Shown here: piece by piece, positions 44,538 through 53,797 of the stretch
Layout: each line of letters opens with the position of its first letter
Numbering within the stretch: the first letter of the stretch is position 1
Origin: Amylibacter sp.
Lineage (GTDB): Bacteria; Pseudomonadota; Alphaproteobacteria; Rhodobacterales; Rhodobacteraceae
Direction of reading: 5' to 3'
Assembly: GCA_021775355.1 (NCBI GenBank)
Contig: JAJFHZ010000010.1
Coordinates: 172,667 to 236,666, forward strand
DNA length: 64,000 bases
Program-made: the position numbers and the translations under genes
Notes under the pieces: generated by a model
Database searches by the model: none
Told to the model about the DNA's origin: nothing
What the model saw: the letters and a program-made list of their open reading frames with translations, nothing else

Positions 44538-45362
44538 TCAGCTAAGCCACCTTTTGCGACGACGGTAAGAACGCACTTCACGGAACGATTTGCGACCTTC
44601 ATCTGACATACCCAGATAAAATTCTTTCACATCAGGGTTTTCGCGCAATTCATCTGCAGGACCATCCATCACCACGCGACCGGATTCCAAGATATAACCA
44701 TAATGCGCAAACCGCAGTGCAACATTGGTGTTTTGTTCCGCCAAAAGGAACGACACGCCTTCTTTTTCGTTCAAGTCTTTCACGATGCCGAAAATCTCTT
44801 CCACCAATTGCGGGGCCAGTCCCATGCTGGGTTCATCCAACAGCACCGTTTCAGGTTTACTCATCAATGCGCGGCCTATAGCACACATCTGTTGCTCGCC
44901 GCCCGAAGTGTACCCCGCCTGAGATTTACGGCGCTCTTTAAGGCGTGGAAAATATGTGTAAACCAAATCCAAGGCATCCGCCAATTCAGCACGGCTGAAT
45001 TTGCGCGTATAGGCACCGGTCAAAAGGTTTTCCTCAATTGTTAGATGCTCAAAACAATGGCGACCTTCCATCACTTGAATAACACCGGACTTAACAAGCG
45101 CTGCAGGGTTCAGGTCAGCGATTGGGTTGCCACGATAATGTATCGAACCTTTGGTCACTTCGCCGCGCTCGGAATGCAGCAAGTTCGAAATCGCTTTCAA
45201 GGTTGTGGTTTTCCCCGCACCATTGCCGCCAAGAAGGGCCGTAATACCGCCTTTGGGAACAGACAGGCTGACACCCTTCAACACTAGGATCACATGATTG
45301 TAGATCACTTCAATGTTGTTCACTTCCAATAGATTTTCAGTCGTCGGTGTCGTGTCTAACAT
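44538..45362 (-). CDS. branched-chain-type ABC transporter ATPase, LivF-like
   Basis: 274-residue ABC ATPase. Seen: Walker A LGGNGAGKTTT (about 45-55), signature TSGGEQQM, Walker B ETVLLDEPSMGLAP. A basic C-terminal tail SFREVRSYRRRKRWLS exceeds canonical LivF by about 20 residues. It couples ATP use to the LivH/LivM-like permeases encoded upstream. A strong hairpin separates it from the binding-protein gene, so it may be expressed at a lower level. Its TGA overlaps an ATG (TGATG) that opens a frame on the same strand (see findings). Confidence 0.9.
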   Translation of the reverse strand: MLDTTPTTENLLEVNNIEVIYNHVILVLKGVSLSVPKGGITALLGGNGAGKTTTLKAISNLLHSERGEVTKGSIHYRGNPIADLNPAALVKSGVIQVMEGRHCFEHLTIEENLLTGAYTRKFSRAELADALDLVYTYFPRLKERRKSQAGYTSGGEQQMCAIGRALMSKPETVLLDEPSMGLAPQLVEEIFGIVKDLNEKEGVSFLLAEQNTNVALRFAHYGYILESGRVVMDGPADELRENPDVKEFYLGMSDEGRKSFREVRSYRRRKRWLS

Positions 45363-45394
45363 GGTTTTTCCAGCGGTTTAAAATTCGAATAAAT

Positions 45395-45422
45395 CCCTCT
45401 GGCCCCTCAAAGGGCCAGAGGG
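45395..45422 (-). promoter_or_regulatory. strong intercistronic hairpin after the Liv-type binding-protein gene
   Basis: CCCTCTGGCCC (45395-45405) and GGGCCAGAGGG (45412-45422) form a perfect 11-bp stem around six bases, 12 bases downstream of the binding-protein stop on the minus strand. No clean T-run follows (ATTTATTCG), so partial termination or 3'-end protection is more likely than full stop. Confidence 0.75.
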
Positions 45423-45433
45423 CGTTTAAGGGC

Positions 45434-46720
45434 TTAGTTACAGCCTTCAGTAATGTTGTTTTCAGCAGCAAATGCAGCACTGTCTTCTGCAATCAACGCG
45501 CCGATAACGTCCATGTCGGACGGGCCAAACTCGGTGATCAAAGTCCACTTCTTCGTAGACGCATCCCACTGTTGAACTGCACCCAGACCCGGGCCGCCGT
45601 GGTTTTCACAAGAAACGCTGAATGACGGACCAAAGTTGGGCATCCCCAAACCAGCCATTTTAGCTTCATCAATCACCAAAGCTTCCATGCCATCACGCAT
45701 CATTGCCGGCGTGATGTCTTTGGTTCCATGGATTTCTTGTGCGGTTTTAGCCGCTTCAACAGCCAACATAGCTGCATACATGCCACGATTATAAAGCACT
45801 GTACCGGACTGGTCGCCAGCACCGGCAGCATTGCCAGCATCATAGACATATTTCTTCAGATCGGCATAAAGCGGGTAATCAGACCCAACATTGTGCATGT
45901 TCAAAGCTTTGTAGCCATTGGCACCGTCACCTGCTGGGAGCGTGTCATTTTCAGACCCAGACCACCAGATCCCAATGAAGTGATCCATTGGGTAACGGAT
46001 GTTTGCAGCTTCTTGAATGGCAACTTGGTTCATAACACCCCATCCCCACATCAAAACATAGTCAGGCTTTTCGCGGCGAATTTGCAACCACTGTGATTTT
46101 TGCTCTTGGCCGGGATGGTCCACAGCCAGTAACGTCAACTTATATCCATGCTTTTTAGACAGTTCTTCCAGCGTGCGGATAGGCTCTTTGCCGTAGGCAG
46201 AGTTATGATAGACCAGTGCAACTGACTTGCCTTTAATATCGCCACCTTCTTCTGCCAGAATATGATTAATCGCGATGGACGCACCATTCCAGTAGTTGGC
46301 AGGGTAGTTAAAGATATTGCGGAACACTTTACCGTTAGCGGCAGACGTACGTCCATAACCCATAGAGTGTACCGGAATGCCGTCAGCCGTAGCTTTCGGA
46401 ATCAGCTGGTATGTAATACCTGTTGAAAGCGGCTGATAGACAAGTGCGCCTTGACCTTTAGTGCTTTCGTAACATTCCACACCTTTTTCAGTGTTATAGC
46501 CGGTTTCGCAAGCAACGACCTTAGCCGCTACACCGCCAATACCGCCATCACGCGCGTTCACAAGTGCAAAGTAATCCGCATAGCCATCCGCAAACGGAAT
46601 GCCGTTTGCTGCGTACGGTCCGGTACGATAGTCCAGTGATGGGAACACAAGGTCCGCCAAAACCGGGCCTGCCGCGATCGTCGCAGCAATGGCAGCTGCT
46701 GCCAGTTTGGTTAGTTTCAT
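45434..46720 (-). CDS. ABC transporter solute-binding protein, Liv (Peripla_BP_6) type
   Basis: 428-residue periplasmic protein with a signal peptide (AAAAIAATIAAGPVLA, cleavage near 22) and the type-I fold of branched-chain amino acid/amide binding proteins. Seen: YRTGPYAANGIPFADGYADYF, the CETGYNTEKGVECYES loop, GKSVALVYHNSAYGKEP and the DYVLMWGWGVMN block. This subgroup accompanies acyl- and aryl-CoA ligases, so the ligand may be an aromatic or fatty acid rather than leucine (inference). GGGAGG lies before the ATG. Confidence 0.9.
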   Translation of the reverse strand: MKLTKLAAAAIAATIAAGPVLADLVFPSLDYRTGPYAANGIPFADGYADYFALVNARDGGIGGVAAKVVACETGYNTEKGVECYESTKGQGALVYQPLSTGITYQLIPKATADGIPVHSMGYGRTSAANGKVFRNIFNYPANYWNGASIAINHILAEEGGDIKGKSVALVYHNSAYGKEPIRTLEELSKKHGYKLTLLAVDHPGQEQKSQWLQIRREKPDYVLMWGWGVMNQVAIQEAANIRYPMDHFIGIWWSGSENDTLPAGDGANGYKALNMHNVGSDYPLYADLKKYVYDAGNAAGAGDQSGTVLYNRGMYAAMLAVEAAKTAQEIHGTKDITPAMMRDGMEALVIDEAKMAGLGMPNFGPSFSVSCENHGGPGLGAVQQWDASTKKWTLITEFGPSDMDVIGALIAEDSAAFAAENNITEGCN

Positions 46721-46783
46721 GTCAGTTTCCTCCCTTAGGTTGACATATTGTGATGCGCCAAATGCGGCGCGGAGTATTTGGCC

Positions 46784-47860
46784 CTAATGTGGAAAGGGCC
46801 ATAATCTTAGTTTTTCTTTCGCCAGACGCCATAGTTGCGCCAAACCGTGCGGTTCCACAATCAGGAATATTACGATCAGACCACCGACAATGACAAACTG
46901 AAAATGTGAAGCCAGATCCGTGGGCCAACTCATTTGCCCCACCATGATATTTTTCAATAATACAGGCATCAAAACCATAAAAGCCGCACCTGCAAAGGAT
47001 CCAAATATTGAGCCAAGCCCACCAATAATAACCATGAACAGGATCAGAAACGACTTTTCGATACCAAAGGCCTCACCCACTTCTGCGGCTCCCAGATAGA
47101 CCGCAAATAATAAGGCCCCTGCGATGCCGATATAAAAAGAACTGACACCGAATGCGGTCAATTTCGCTTTCAGCGGATCAACACCGATAATCTCGGCAGC
47201 GATGTCCATGTCCCTGATAGCCATCCATTTGCGGCCATTAGCCCCGCGCGTCATATTTCGTGCAGCCCATGCCATCACAAAGACAAAGCCAAGGCAGAAC
47301 AAATAACTTGTGGCAGGATGCGCATTGGCACCCGTCACCACAAAACCAAACAGACTGCGCTCGGGTGCGCTGATCTGGCCAGAGGCCGAATAGTTGTAAA
47401 ACCACGGCACTTTGTTGAACAGCCAGACCAAAAAGAACTGTGCAGCCAGAGTTGCCACCGCCAGATAAAACCCCTTGATCCGCAGGCTTGGCAGGCCGAA
47501 CAGCATACCGACAAGGGCGGTTATTCCACCTGACAACAGAATAACAAAAATGATGTTCAGTTCTGGGAATGCCGTCATCAGCTTATAGGCGGCATAAGCC
47601 CCAACAGCCATGAAACCACCTGATCCCAAGCTGACCTGCCCGCAATATCCTATCAGGATATTCAACCCGATCGCGGCAATCGCATAGATCAGAAATGGCA
47701 GGATAACCGCATTGCTCCAGTAATCATTCAGGATAAAAGGAACAACCAGAACGGCAAAGGCAATAGTTATAAAGTACCCCCAGCGATCAAACGCAATCGG
47801 AAAAGTTTGCTGGTCTTTTGCATAGGATGTTTTGAAATCACCCGCTTCACGATATAACAT
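46784..47860 (-). CDS. branched-chain-type ABC permease, LivM-like
   Basis: 358-residue permease with about ten helices. Seen: AIAAIGLNILIGYCGQVSLG near the N-terminus, the family EAA-like loop in AEIIGVDPLKAKLTAFGVSS, and a C-terminal GGLGSIFGSFAGAAF. It pairs with the LivH-like protein. The ATG follows two bases after the LivH-like stop with a GAGAGGG box. A 63-base spacer lies between it and the binding-protein gene. Confidence 0.9.
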   Translation of the reverse strand: MLYREAGDFKTSYAKDQQTFPIAFDRWGYFITIAFAVLVVPFILNDYWSNAVILPFLIYAIAAIGLNILIGYCGQVSLGSGGFMAVGAYAAYKLMTAFPELNIIFVILLSGGITALVGMLFGLPSLRIKGFYLAVATLAAQFFLVWLFNKVPWFYNYSASGQISAPERSLFGFVVTGANAHPATSYLFCLGFVFVMAWAARNMTRGANGRKWMAIRDMDIAAEIIGVDPLKAKLTAFGVSSFYIGIAGALLFAVYLGAAEVGEAFGIEKSFLILFMVIIGGLGSIFGSFAGAAFMVLMPVLLKNIMVGQMSWPTDLASHFQFVIVGGLIVIFLIVEPHGLAQLWRLAKEKLRLWPFPH

Positions 47861-47862
47861 AC

Positions 47863-48861
47863 CTATACCCTCTCAATAATCTTCTCACCGAACAGACCTT
47901 GCGGTCTGAAGACAAGGAATAATAAGGCGAGCATGTAAGCAAACCAGTTTTCTGTTGCGCCACCCAAGAAAGGTACGCCAATTAGAAATTCAAACATTTT
48001 TTCGCCCACACCGATAATCAAACCGCCGACAATCGCACCGGGGATAGAGGTAAATCCACCAAGCATCAGCACTGGAAGTGCCTTCAAAGCAATCAAGGAT
48101 AGTGAGAACTGAACCCCTGATTTGGATCCCCACATGATCCCGGCGACAAGTGCGACAAAGCCCGCAATAGACCACACGATAACCCAGATGGCGCGCAACG
48201 AAATACCTACGGAAAGTGCTGCTTGGTGATCGTCTGCCACCGCACGCAATGCGCGCCCGGTTTTCGTATATTGGCTGAACAGCACCAGCGATACGACCAG
48301 AAGTCCGGCAAAGATCGTGGCCAACATATCGAGATTATCCAAATAAAACCCGTAGAAATCATCACCACCCAAAAAAGCGGTATGTTCTTCCAGCCAGATA
48401 TTACCGCCCTGGGGTATACCAACATCCAGCTTCTTGATATCAGCACCCCACATCAAATCGCCGAACCCTTCCATGAAATAAGCCAGCCCGATGGTGGCCA
48501 TAAACAGAATGATCGGCTCTTGATTGACCAGATGTTTCAGGATGTATTTTTCAACCAGATACGCAAAAAGTATCATCACCATCAAAGTAAAAATAATCGC
48601 AAGGATTGCAGGCATATGCCAGCCGAAGTGATGGATGTTCGTCCCGAAAATCGCATTTATCAGATGTGAAAACGGAATTTGGCCGTTTTGAAAGCCCACC
48701 AATGTAAGGGCCGCAAACAGGGCCATAACGCCTTGGGCGTAGTTGAAAATACCCGACGCTTTGAAAATCAGCACAAAGCCCAAAGCCACAAGCGAATAAA
48801 GCACACCGGCCATCATGCCGTTCAGGAATACTTCAATCCCGAAATAGAAATTAGCAGACAT
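47863..48861 (-). CDS. branched-chain-type ABC permease, LivH-like
   Basis: 332-residue permease. Seen: GMMAGVLYSLVALGFVLIFKASGIFNYAQG (written here only as the standard LivH opening, helices 1-2), RALRAVADDHQAALSVGIS (EAA loop) and GGFTSIPGAIVGGLIIG near the C-terminus. The start is ATG 48861 after GGAGGC; an in-frame ATG at 48882 lacks a site. About eight helices. It forms the channel with the LivM-like subunit. Confidence 0.9.
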   Translation of the reverse strand: MSANFYFGIEVFLNGMMAGVLYSLVALGFVLIFKASGIFNYAQGVMALFAALTLVGFQNGQIPFSHLINAIFGTNIHHFGWHMPAILAIIFTLMVMILFAYLVEKYILKHLVNQEPIILFMATIGLAYFMEGFGDLMWGADIKKLDVGIPQGGNIWLEEHTAFLGGDDFYGFYLDNLDMLATIFAGLLVVSLVLFSQYTKTGRALRAVADDHQAALSVGISLRAIWVIVWSIAGFVALVAGIMWGSKSGVQFSLSLIALKALPVLMLGGFTSIPGAIVGGLIIGVGEKMFEFLIGVPFLGGATENWFAYMLALLFLVFRPQGLFGEKIIERV

Positions 48862-48923
48862 GTTTGCCTCCATTATGGCCATATGTGATCCCGCAACAAG
48901 TACGGGATGATTTTGTTCCAGAA

Positions 48924-49739
48924 TCAGTCATGTGCCACCCCCAAATATGCGTCAATTACATCTTGGTTATTGCGAACCTCATCAGGTGTGCCGTCACCGA
49001 TTTTTTTGCCGTAATCCATCACCACAACTCGATCAGCGATATCCATCACCACGCCCATGTCGTGTTCAATCAGTGCGATTGTGGTGCCGAATTCGTCGTT
49101 CACGTCCAGAATAAACCGCGACATGTCTTCTTTTTCTTCCACATTCATCCCCGCCATCGGTTCGTCCAGCAGCAGCAATTTTGGTTCTGCTGCCAGTGCA
49201 CGCCCCAGTTCAACCCGTTTTTGAAACCCGTAAGGCAAGCGGCCAACAGGGGTTTTACGAATGGCTTGGATTTCCAGAAAATCTATAACCTTTTCAACAA
49301 TTTCACGGTTTGCAACCTCTTCAGCCTGCGCACCACCCCACCATGCCATCTGTGAGAATAGCCCGGATTTCATATGGGTCAGACGCCCCGTCATGATATT
49401 ATCCAGCGTCGACATGCCCTTGAACAACGCGATGTTCTGGAACGTCCGCGCGATACCCTGTTTGGCAATTTGGTGCGGCTTCATTTCATGGCGTCTTTTG
49501 CCGTGGAACCAGACCTCACCTTCTTGCGGATGGTAAAACCCGTTGATCACATTCAGCATCGACGATTTACCTGCACCATTCGGCCCGATGATCGCACGCA
49601 CTTCACCTTCGCGGATATCAAAGGAAATATCCTTGATCGCGGTTACACCGCCAAAGCGTAAAGTGATGTTTTTCATTTCCATCACTGTGGCACCGATAGT
49701 GCGCCCGTCAGCAGTTACATAACTGTCTTGCATATTCAT
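48924..49739 (-). CDS. branched-chain-type ABC transporter ATPase, LivG-like
   Basis: 271-residue ATPase. Seen: Walker A GPNGAGKSS (about 52-60), the LivG-specific GIARTFQNIALFKGM, Walker B LLLLDEPMAGMN and H-loop ALIEHDMGVV. The ABC signature is LPYGFQKRVE instead of LSGGQ, as often found in LivG proteins of this cluster type. Its ATG overlaps the ligase stop (ATGA). Confidence 0.9.
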   Translation of the reverse strand: MNMQDSYVTADGRTIGATVMEMKNITLRFGGVTAIKDISFDIREGEVRAIIGPNGAGKSSMLNVINGFYHPQEGEVWFHGKRRHEMKPHQIAKQGIARTFQNIALFKGMSTLDNIMTGRLTHMKSGLFSQMAWWGGAQAEEVANREIVEKVIDFLEIQAIRKTPVGRLPYGFQKRVELGRALAAEPKLLLLDEPMAGMNVEEKEDMSRFILDVNDEFGTTIALIEHDMGVVMDIADRVVVMDYGKKIGDGTPDEVRNNQDVIDAYLGVAHD

Positions 49740-51697
49740 GCCGCCACCTTTTTACGATCATAAGTCGCTGCATCCCGAATTTCCAATGTCGCTGTAATTG
49801 CACCTTTGCGACCATCTTCATAAGTTACTTCGGTTTCAGTAAAAATGCTGTTTGATCCGTCATAAAGTGCACCCAGCAAATCAGCGTATTTATCCGCGAT
49901 GATATTGCGGCGCACCTTTTGGGTACGGGTCAATTCGCCATCATCAGCGTCCAGCTCCTTATGCAGGATCAAAAAGCGGGTTATCTGGCAACCCGATAGC
50001 ATTTCATCTTCGGCCACAGAAGCATTCACCTCTTCCACATTGGCCTGAATCATCTCGTAAACTTGGGGGTGCCCCGCAAGTTCCTGATAGGATGAATATG
50101 CAATATTGTTTCGCTCAGCCCAGTTACCTACTGCCGTCAGATCAATATTGATAAATGCCACGCAGTGGTCTTTGTCATTCCCAAACACCACAGTTTCCAA
50201 AATGTTAGCAAAGAACTTCAGTTTGTTTTCAACAAACTTCGGCGCATACATTGAACCGTCTTTCAATTTACCCACATCCTTGGCGCGATCAATAATCCGC
50301 AAATGCCCGCTGTCTTTTTCAATAAAGCCCGCATCACCCGTAGCAACCCAGCCTTCCGGATCTTTAGTGTCTTTTGTACTTTCAGGGTTTTTATAATAGC
50401 GTTCGAACGAGCCGGATGAGCGGTAGAAAACTTCACCGTTATCATCAATACGTAACTCCACGCCCGGCGACGGCGTGCCAACCGTATCGGCCCGCACTTC
50501 ACCGTCACGTTGTTGTGTAATGAAAACGCTGGCTTCGGTTTGGCCATAAAGCTGCTTTAGATTGATCCCAAGGGAGCGGTAAAAATCAAACAGTTCCGGC
50601 CCGATAGCTTCACCCGCCGTATAGCCCACACGCACACGACTTAGGCCCAGTGTATTTTTCAATGGACCTGTAATTAGAAGTTTACCAAGACTATACTTCA
50701 ATCGCTTCAACAACCCGACAGATTTACCGTCCAGTAATTTCGGCCCTACATCTTTGGCGTTCTCCATGAATGTTTTAAATAGCCAACGTTTGAACGGCCC
50801 CGCATCTTCCATGCGAATTTGCACTGACGTCAACAGCCCTTCGAAATAGCGTGGCGGCGCGAAAAAGTAAGTCGGTCCAACTTCATTTAAATCTTTTTGC
50901 ATGGTTTCCTGACTTTCAGGACACCCAACACAAAATCCACTCCAATATGCTTGCGCAATTGAAAATATAAAATCACCGACCCATGCCATTGGCAGGTATG
51001 CCAGAACGCTGTCGTCCGCCACCAGATGATCAAATTCACAAGTGCCTTTAGCGGTTTCGATGATGTTGCGACTTGACAAAACCACACCTTTGGGCCGCCC
51101 TGTAGTGCCTGAGGTATAAAGCATAACACATGTGGTATCAGGGCCTTGGTCAGCAAGACGCTTATCCAGTTCAGCTTGTAGTTCAGATTTCTTGTCACGC
51201 CCCGTTTGCTGCAATTCACGATAATCAAAAAGTACCGATTTCTCATATTTCCGCATACCACTTGGATCAAGGGCAATAATCCCATCAAGGGTTTCCAGAT
51301 CGTCCATCACATCTATGATTTTATCAACCTGTTCCTGATCTTCAGCTACAACAAACCGTGCTGAACAGTGATCCAATACATAGGCCATTTCCTCGGCCAC
51401 TGCATCTTTGTAAAGCGGCACAGGAACAGCGCCTACGGATTGTGCTGCAACCATTGCCCAATAAAAATAGGGTCGGTTACGGCCGACAATCGCAATATGA
51501 TCGCCTGCTTTTACCCCAAGGGTCAAAAAACCCAATGCCAGTGCCTGAATTTCCTCAAACGTCTGTGCCCAAGTCCAGCTTTGCCAAATGCCATACTCTT
51601 TTTCACGGTAGGCAGCCTTGTCCGCGTAGACCTTGGCGTTTCGCGCAAGAAGCCTAGGCACCGTATCCAGTGCATTGGCGGTCGTGGTATTAGTCAT
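49736..51697 (-). CDS. long-chain-type acyl-CoA synthetase (AMP-forming)
   Basis: 653-residue adenylate-forming ligase of the long-chain FadD15/FAA type. Seen: P-loop CVMLYTSGTTGRPKG, a LKQLYGQTEASVF motif, GDAGFIEKDSGHLRIIDR hinge region, and the family-specific long insertions, bringing it above 600 residues. It is the first gene of the Liv-type cluster, with GGGAGGA before ATG 51697. Co-transcription with an importer suggests CoA activation of the imported acid, a trapping mechanism (inference). The substrate is not decided by sequence. Confidence 0.9.
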   Translation of the reverse strand: MTNTTTANALDTVPRLLARNAKVYADKAAYREKEYGIWQSWTWAQTFEEIQALALGFLTLGVKAGDHIAIVGRNRPYFYWAMVAAQSVGAVPVPLYKDAVAEEMAYVLDHCSARFVVAEDQEQVDKIIDVMDDLETLDGIIALDPSGMRKYEKSVLFDYRELQQTGRDKKSELQAELDKRLADQGPDTTCVMLYTSGTTGRPKGVVLSSRNIIETAKGTCEFDHLVADDSVLAYLPMAWVGDFIFSIAQAYWSGFCVGCPESQETMQKDLNEVGPTYFFAPPRYFEGLLTSVQIRMEDAGPFKRWLFKTFMENAKDVGPKLLDGKSVGLLKRLKYSLGKLLITGPLKNTLGLSRVRVGYTAGEAIGPELFDFYRSLGINLKQLYGQTEASVFITQQRDGEVRADTVGTPSPGVELRIDDNGEVFYRSSGSFERYYKNPESTKDTKDPEGWVATGDAGFIEKDSGHLRIIDRAKDVGKLKDGSMYAPKFVENKLKFFANILETVVFGNDKDHCVAFINIDLTAVGNWAERNNIAYSSYQELAGHPQVYEMIQANVEEVNASVAEDEMLSGCQITRFLILHKELDADDGELTRTQKVRRNIIADKYADLLGALYDGSNSIFTETEVTYEDGRKGAITATLEIRDAATYDRKKVAA

Positions 51698-51871
51698 ATA
51701 TCCTCCCAACGTCATAAATGACGCGCCCAGATCATCCGAATCTAGGCTAATTCCTCAAGCCTAACCTGCATCAGTTGTTTTGCAGAACTATTTCTGAAAT
51801 GTTACGAATTGTAACAAGATACATTTTCTGACCTCTGGTCAAATAATACTTTTGAATGTTAGCACTAAGGC

Positions 51872-53797
51872 ATGACAAGAACCGCACATGAAATAACCCA
51901 AATGACCCAATCGGGTCTAAACCTGATCAAACAGGCAATTTCGATTTATGATGCGGATCTGAAACTTGCCGTATCCAATCAACGGTTTCAGGACATGTTC
52001 AATCTTCCTGATGAGTTGGTCGAAATTGGTAAACCGTTTGCTGATTGCATCCATTATTTAGCCTCCAAAGGGGATTATGGCCCCGTCGAGGATATTGATG
52101 CTTATGTGGCCGAAAAAGTCGAACAAGCCAAGGCGTTTCAACCACATTATATCGAACGCGACCGCGCTAACGGCACCCGTATTTCGATCGAGGGCAGCCC
52201 CTTGCGCCAGGGTGGATGGGTTACGGTTTACACCGACATCACCGATATCAAAAATCAAGAAGCCTTGTTGCGCGACCGTTCAAAAGATCTGTCACAACAA
52301 CTGTTAACCCGTTCCGAAGAATTGTCACAGATCAACCGTGAACTAACCGCATCTGTCATTGCACTTGAAGAGGCCAAGCGCGAACTGATCGCATCCGAAT
52401 CGCGCTTGAACCTGACAAACTCGATGATCCCTGCACATATTGCACGGGTCAATATTGATGCTTGTTATACCTACACCAATCAAAAACTGGACAGCGTCAT
52501 CCCAAACCGGCCCAAGAATATTCTGGGCAAACATTTCAAAGAAGCCTTAGGTGGTGAGGCCTATGAAGAAGTGTATCCCCGCTTCCTGAACGCACTAAAA
52601 GGGCAATCAAGTGCCTTTGAGTTTACGTTGAAAGATCACGGCAAACAGGTTCGCGTGGCATTAACCCCTGATAAAGACAAACAAGGCAACGTGATCGGGG
52701 CCTATCTGTTGTCGATGGACATTACCGAAGAAGCCAATGCACGCCGCGCTTTAATGCATGCCCGCAGGCGCGAATTAGCCGCACAGCTGACAAGCGGATT
52801 AGCGCACGACTTTTCCAACTTATTAACGATTATTTTGGGCCAGCAAAACAAGCTGGAAGCGATTGACGATTTGCTGCCAGATGTCAAAGAAATCGTTGTC
52901 ACCACGAAAGCAGCAGCACTACGTGGTGGTGCCTTGCTTGACGGTCTGTCACAACTTGACGCCAAACGCGGGCTAAGCCAAAATCCTATTGATTTTATAA
53001 ACCTTATCAATGGAGTAGAACGTTTAGGCAAGGCCACCCTACCCGATAGTATACACCTTGACATTAACAATCAGGTTGGCTCCAAACGTGTCATTCTGGA
53101 TCAGGGTTTCACACAGGATGCATTACTAAACCTGATCCTTAACGCACGCGAAGCGATTAACGATACAGGCACAATTTCAATAACGGCACAGCGCGTTGAA
53201 AACTGGCTGGAGTTCATTGTCAGGGACACAGGAACAGGCTTTAGTAAAGACGCTATAAAAAATGTATTTACCCCCTTTTTTACAACCAAAAAAGGTGCGG
53301 CAGGACGTGGCCTTGGGCTAACCACCGTATTTGACTTCGCCAAGATCAGTGGTGGCCGTGTGGATGTAAAAAATCACAAAGATGGCGGCGCAATCGTATC
53401 AATGCGCATACCTTATATTGCAGCAGTTCCTGTTGAACCCGGTCTGGTTTTACTTGTCGAAGACAATGCTGACATCCGTCAAACCATTCGCGATTACCTG
53501 CGCAAGATGGGCCATTCCGTTCTGGAAGCGGACAGCGCAGAGGAAGCATTAAAGTTAAGTCACATTTCGGATCTGACCCATATTATCACAGACCTGATGC
53601 TGATGGGCGAAATGACAGGCTATGATCTGGCAATGCAGTTGCGAAGCCACGGTATGACATTACCGATAACCATTATCACTGGCCTGCCCAAAGATAATCC
53701 ACTAAGACGCACAGCGTCTAAATCATTCCCGGTTTTGCACAAACCCTTTAGTGATGTGCAACTTGCAACAGTTTTTCAAGAAAGTGCCTACCAATGA
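51872..53797 (+). CDS. soluble PAS hybrid histidine kinase
   Basis: 641 residues without membrane segments. PAS-like N-terminal sensor runs about 15-127 (ISIYDADLKLAVSNQRF ... YTDITDIKNQ), coiled coil about 130-180 and second PAS about 180-290. The dimerisation/His-phosphotransfer box has His312 in SGLAHDFSNLLT. In the ATPase domain the N-box is LLNLILNAREAI (about 418-429) and the G-boxes DTGTGF and GRGLGL. The C-terminal receiver (about 522-640) has phospho-acceptor Asp574 and Lys624. It is divergent from the acyl-CoA ligase/Liv cluster, and a response regulator gene overlaps its end by four bases. A cytoplasmic signal such as an acyl-CoA or redox state is likely. Confidence 0.9.
   Translation: MTRTAHEITQMTQSGLNLIKQAISIYDADLKLAVSNQRFQDMFNLPDELVEIGKPFADCIHYLASKGDYGPVEDIDAYVAEKVEQAKAFQPHYIERDRANGTRISIEGSPLRQGGWVTVYTDITDIKNQEALLRDRSKDLSQQLLTRSEELSQINRELTASVIALEEAKRELIASESRLNLTNSMIPAHIARVNIDACYTYTNQKLDSVIPNRPKNILGKHFKEALGGEAYEEVYPRFLNALKGQSSAFEFTLKDHGKQVRVALTPDKDKQGNVIGAYLLSMDITEEANARRALMHARRRELAAQLTSGLAHDFSNLLTIILGQQNKLEAIDDLLPDVKEIVVTTKAAALRGGALLDGLSQLDAKRGLSQNPIDFINLINGVERLGKATLPDSIHLDINNQVGSKRVILDQGFTQDALLNLILNAREAINDTGTISITAQRVENWLEFIVRDTGTGFSKDAIKNVFTPFFTTKKGAAGRGLGLTTVFDFAKISGGRVDVKNHKDGGAIVSMRIPYIAAVPVEPGLVLLVEDNADIRQTIRDYLRKMGHSVLEADSAEEALKLSHISDLTHIITDLMLMGEMTGYDLAMQLRSHGMTLPITIITGLPKDNPLRRTASKSFPVLHKPFSDVQLATVFQESAYQ

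Noticed and set aside
43498..44538. A 346-codon minus-strand ORF running exactly from the livF stop (TGATG) to the PaaK-like start (TAATG).
   Set aside because: Its codons are in exact register with the plus-strand gene, so it stays open only because that gene avoids TTA, CTA and TCA codons. The plus-strand repeats differ mostly at third positions and have a proper ribosome-binding site. Only the first 28 or so codons deserve a look and are listed as a finding.
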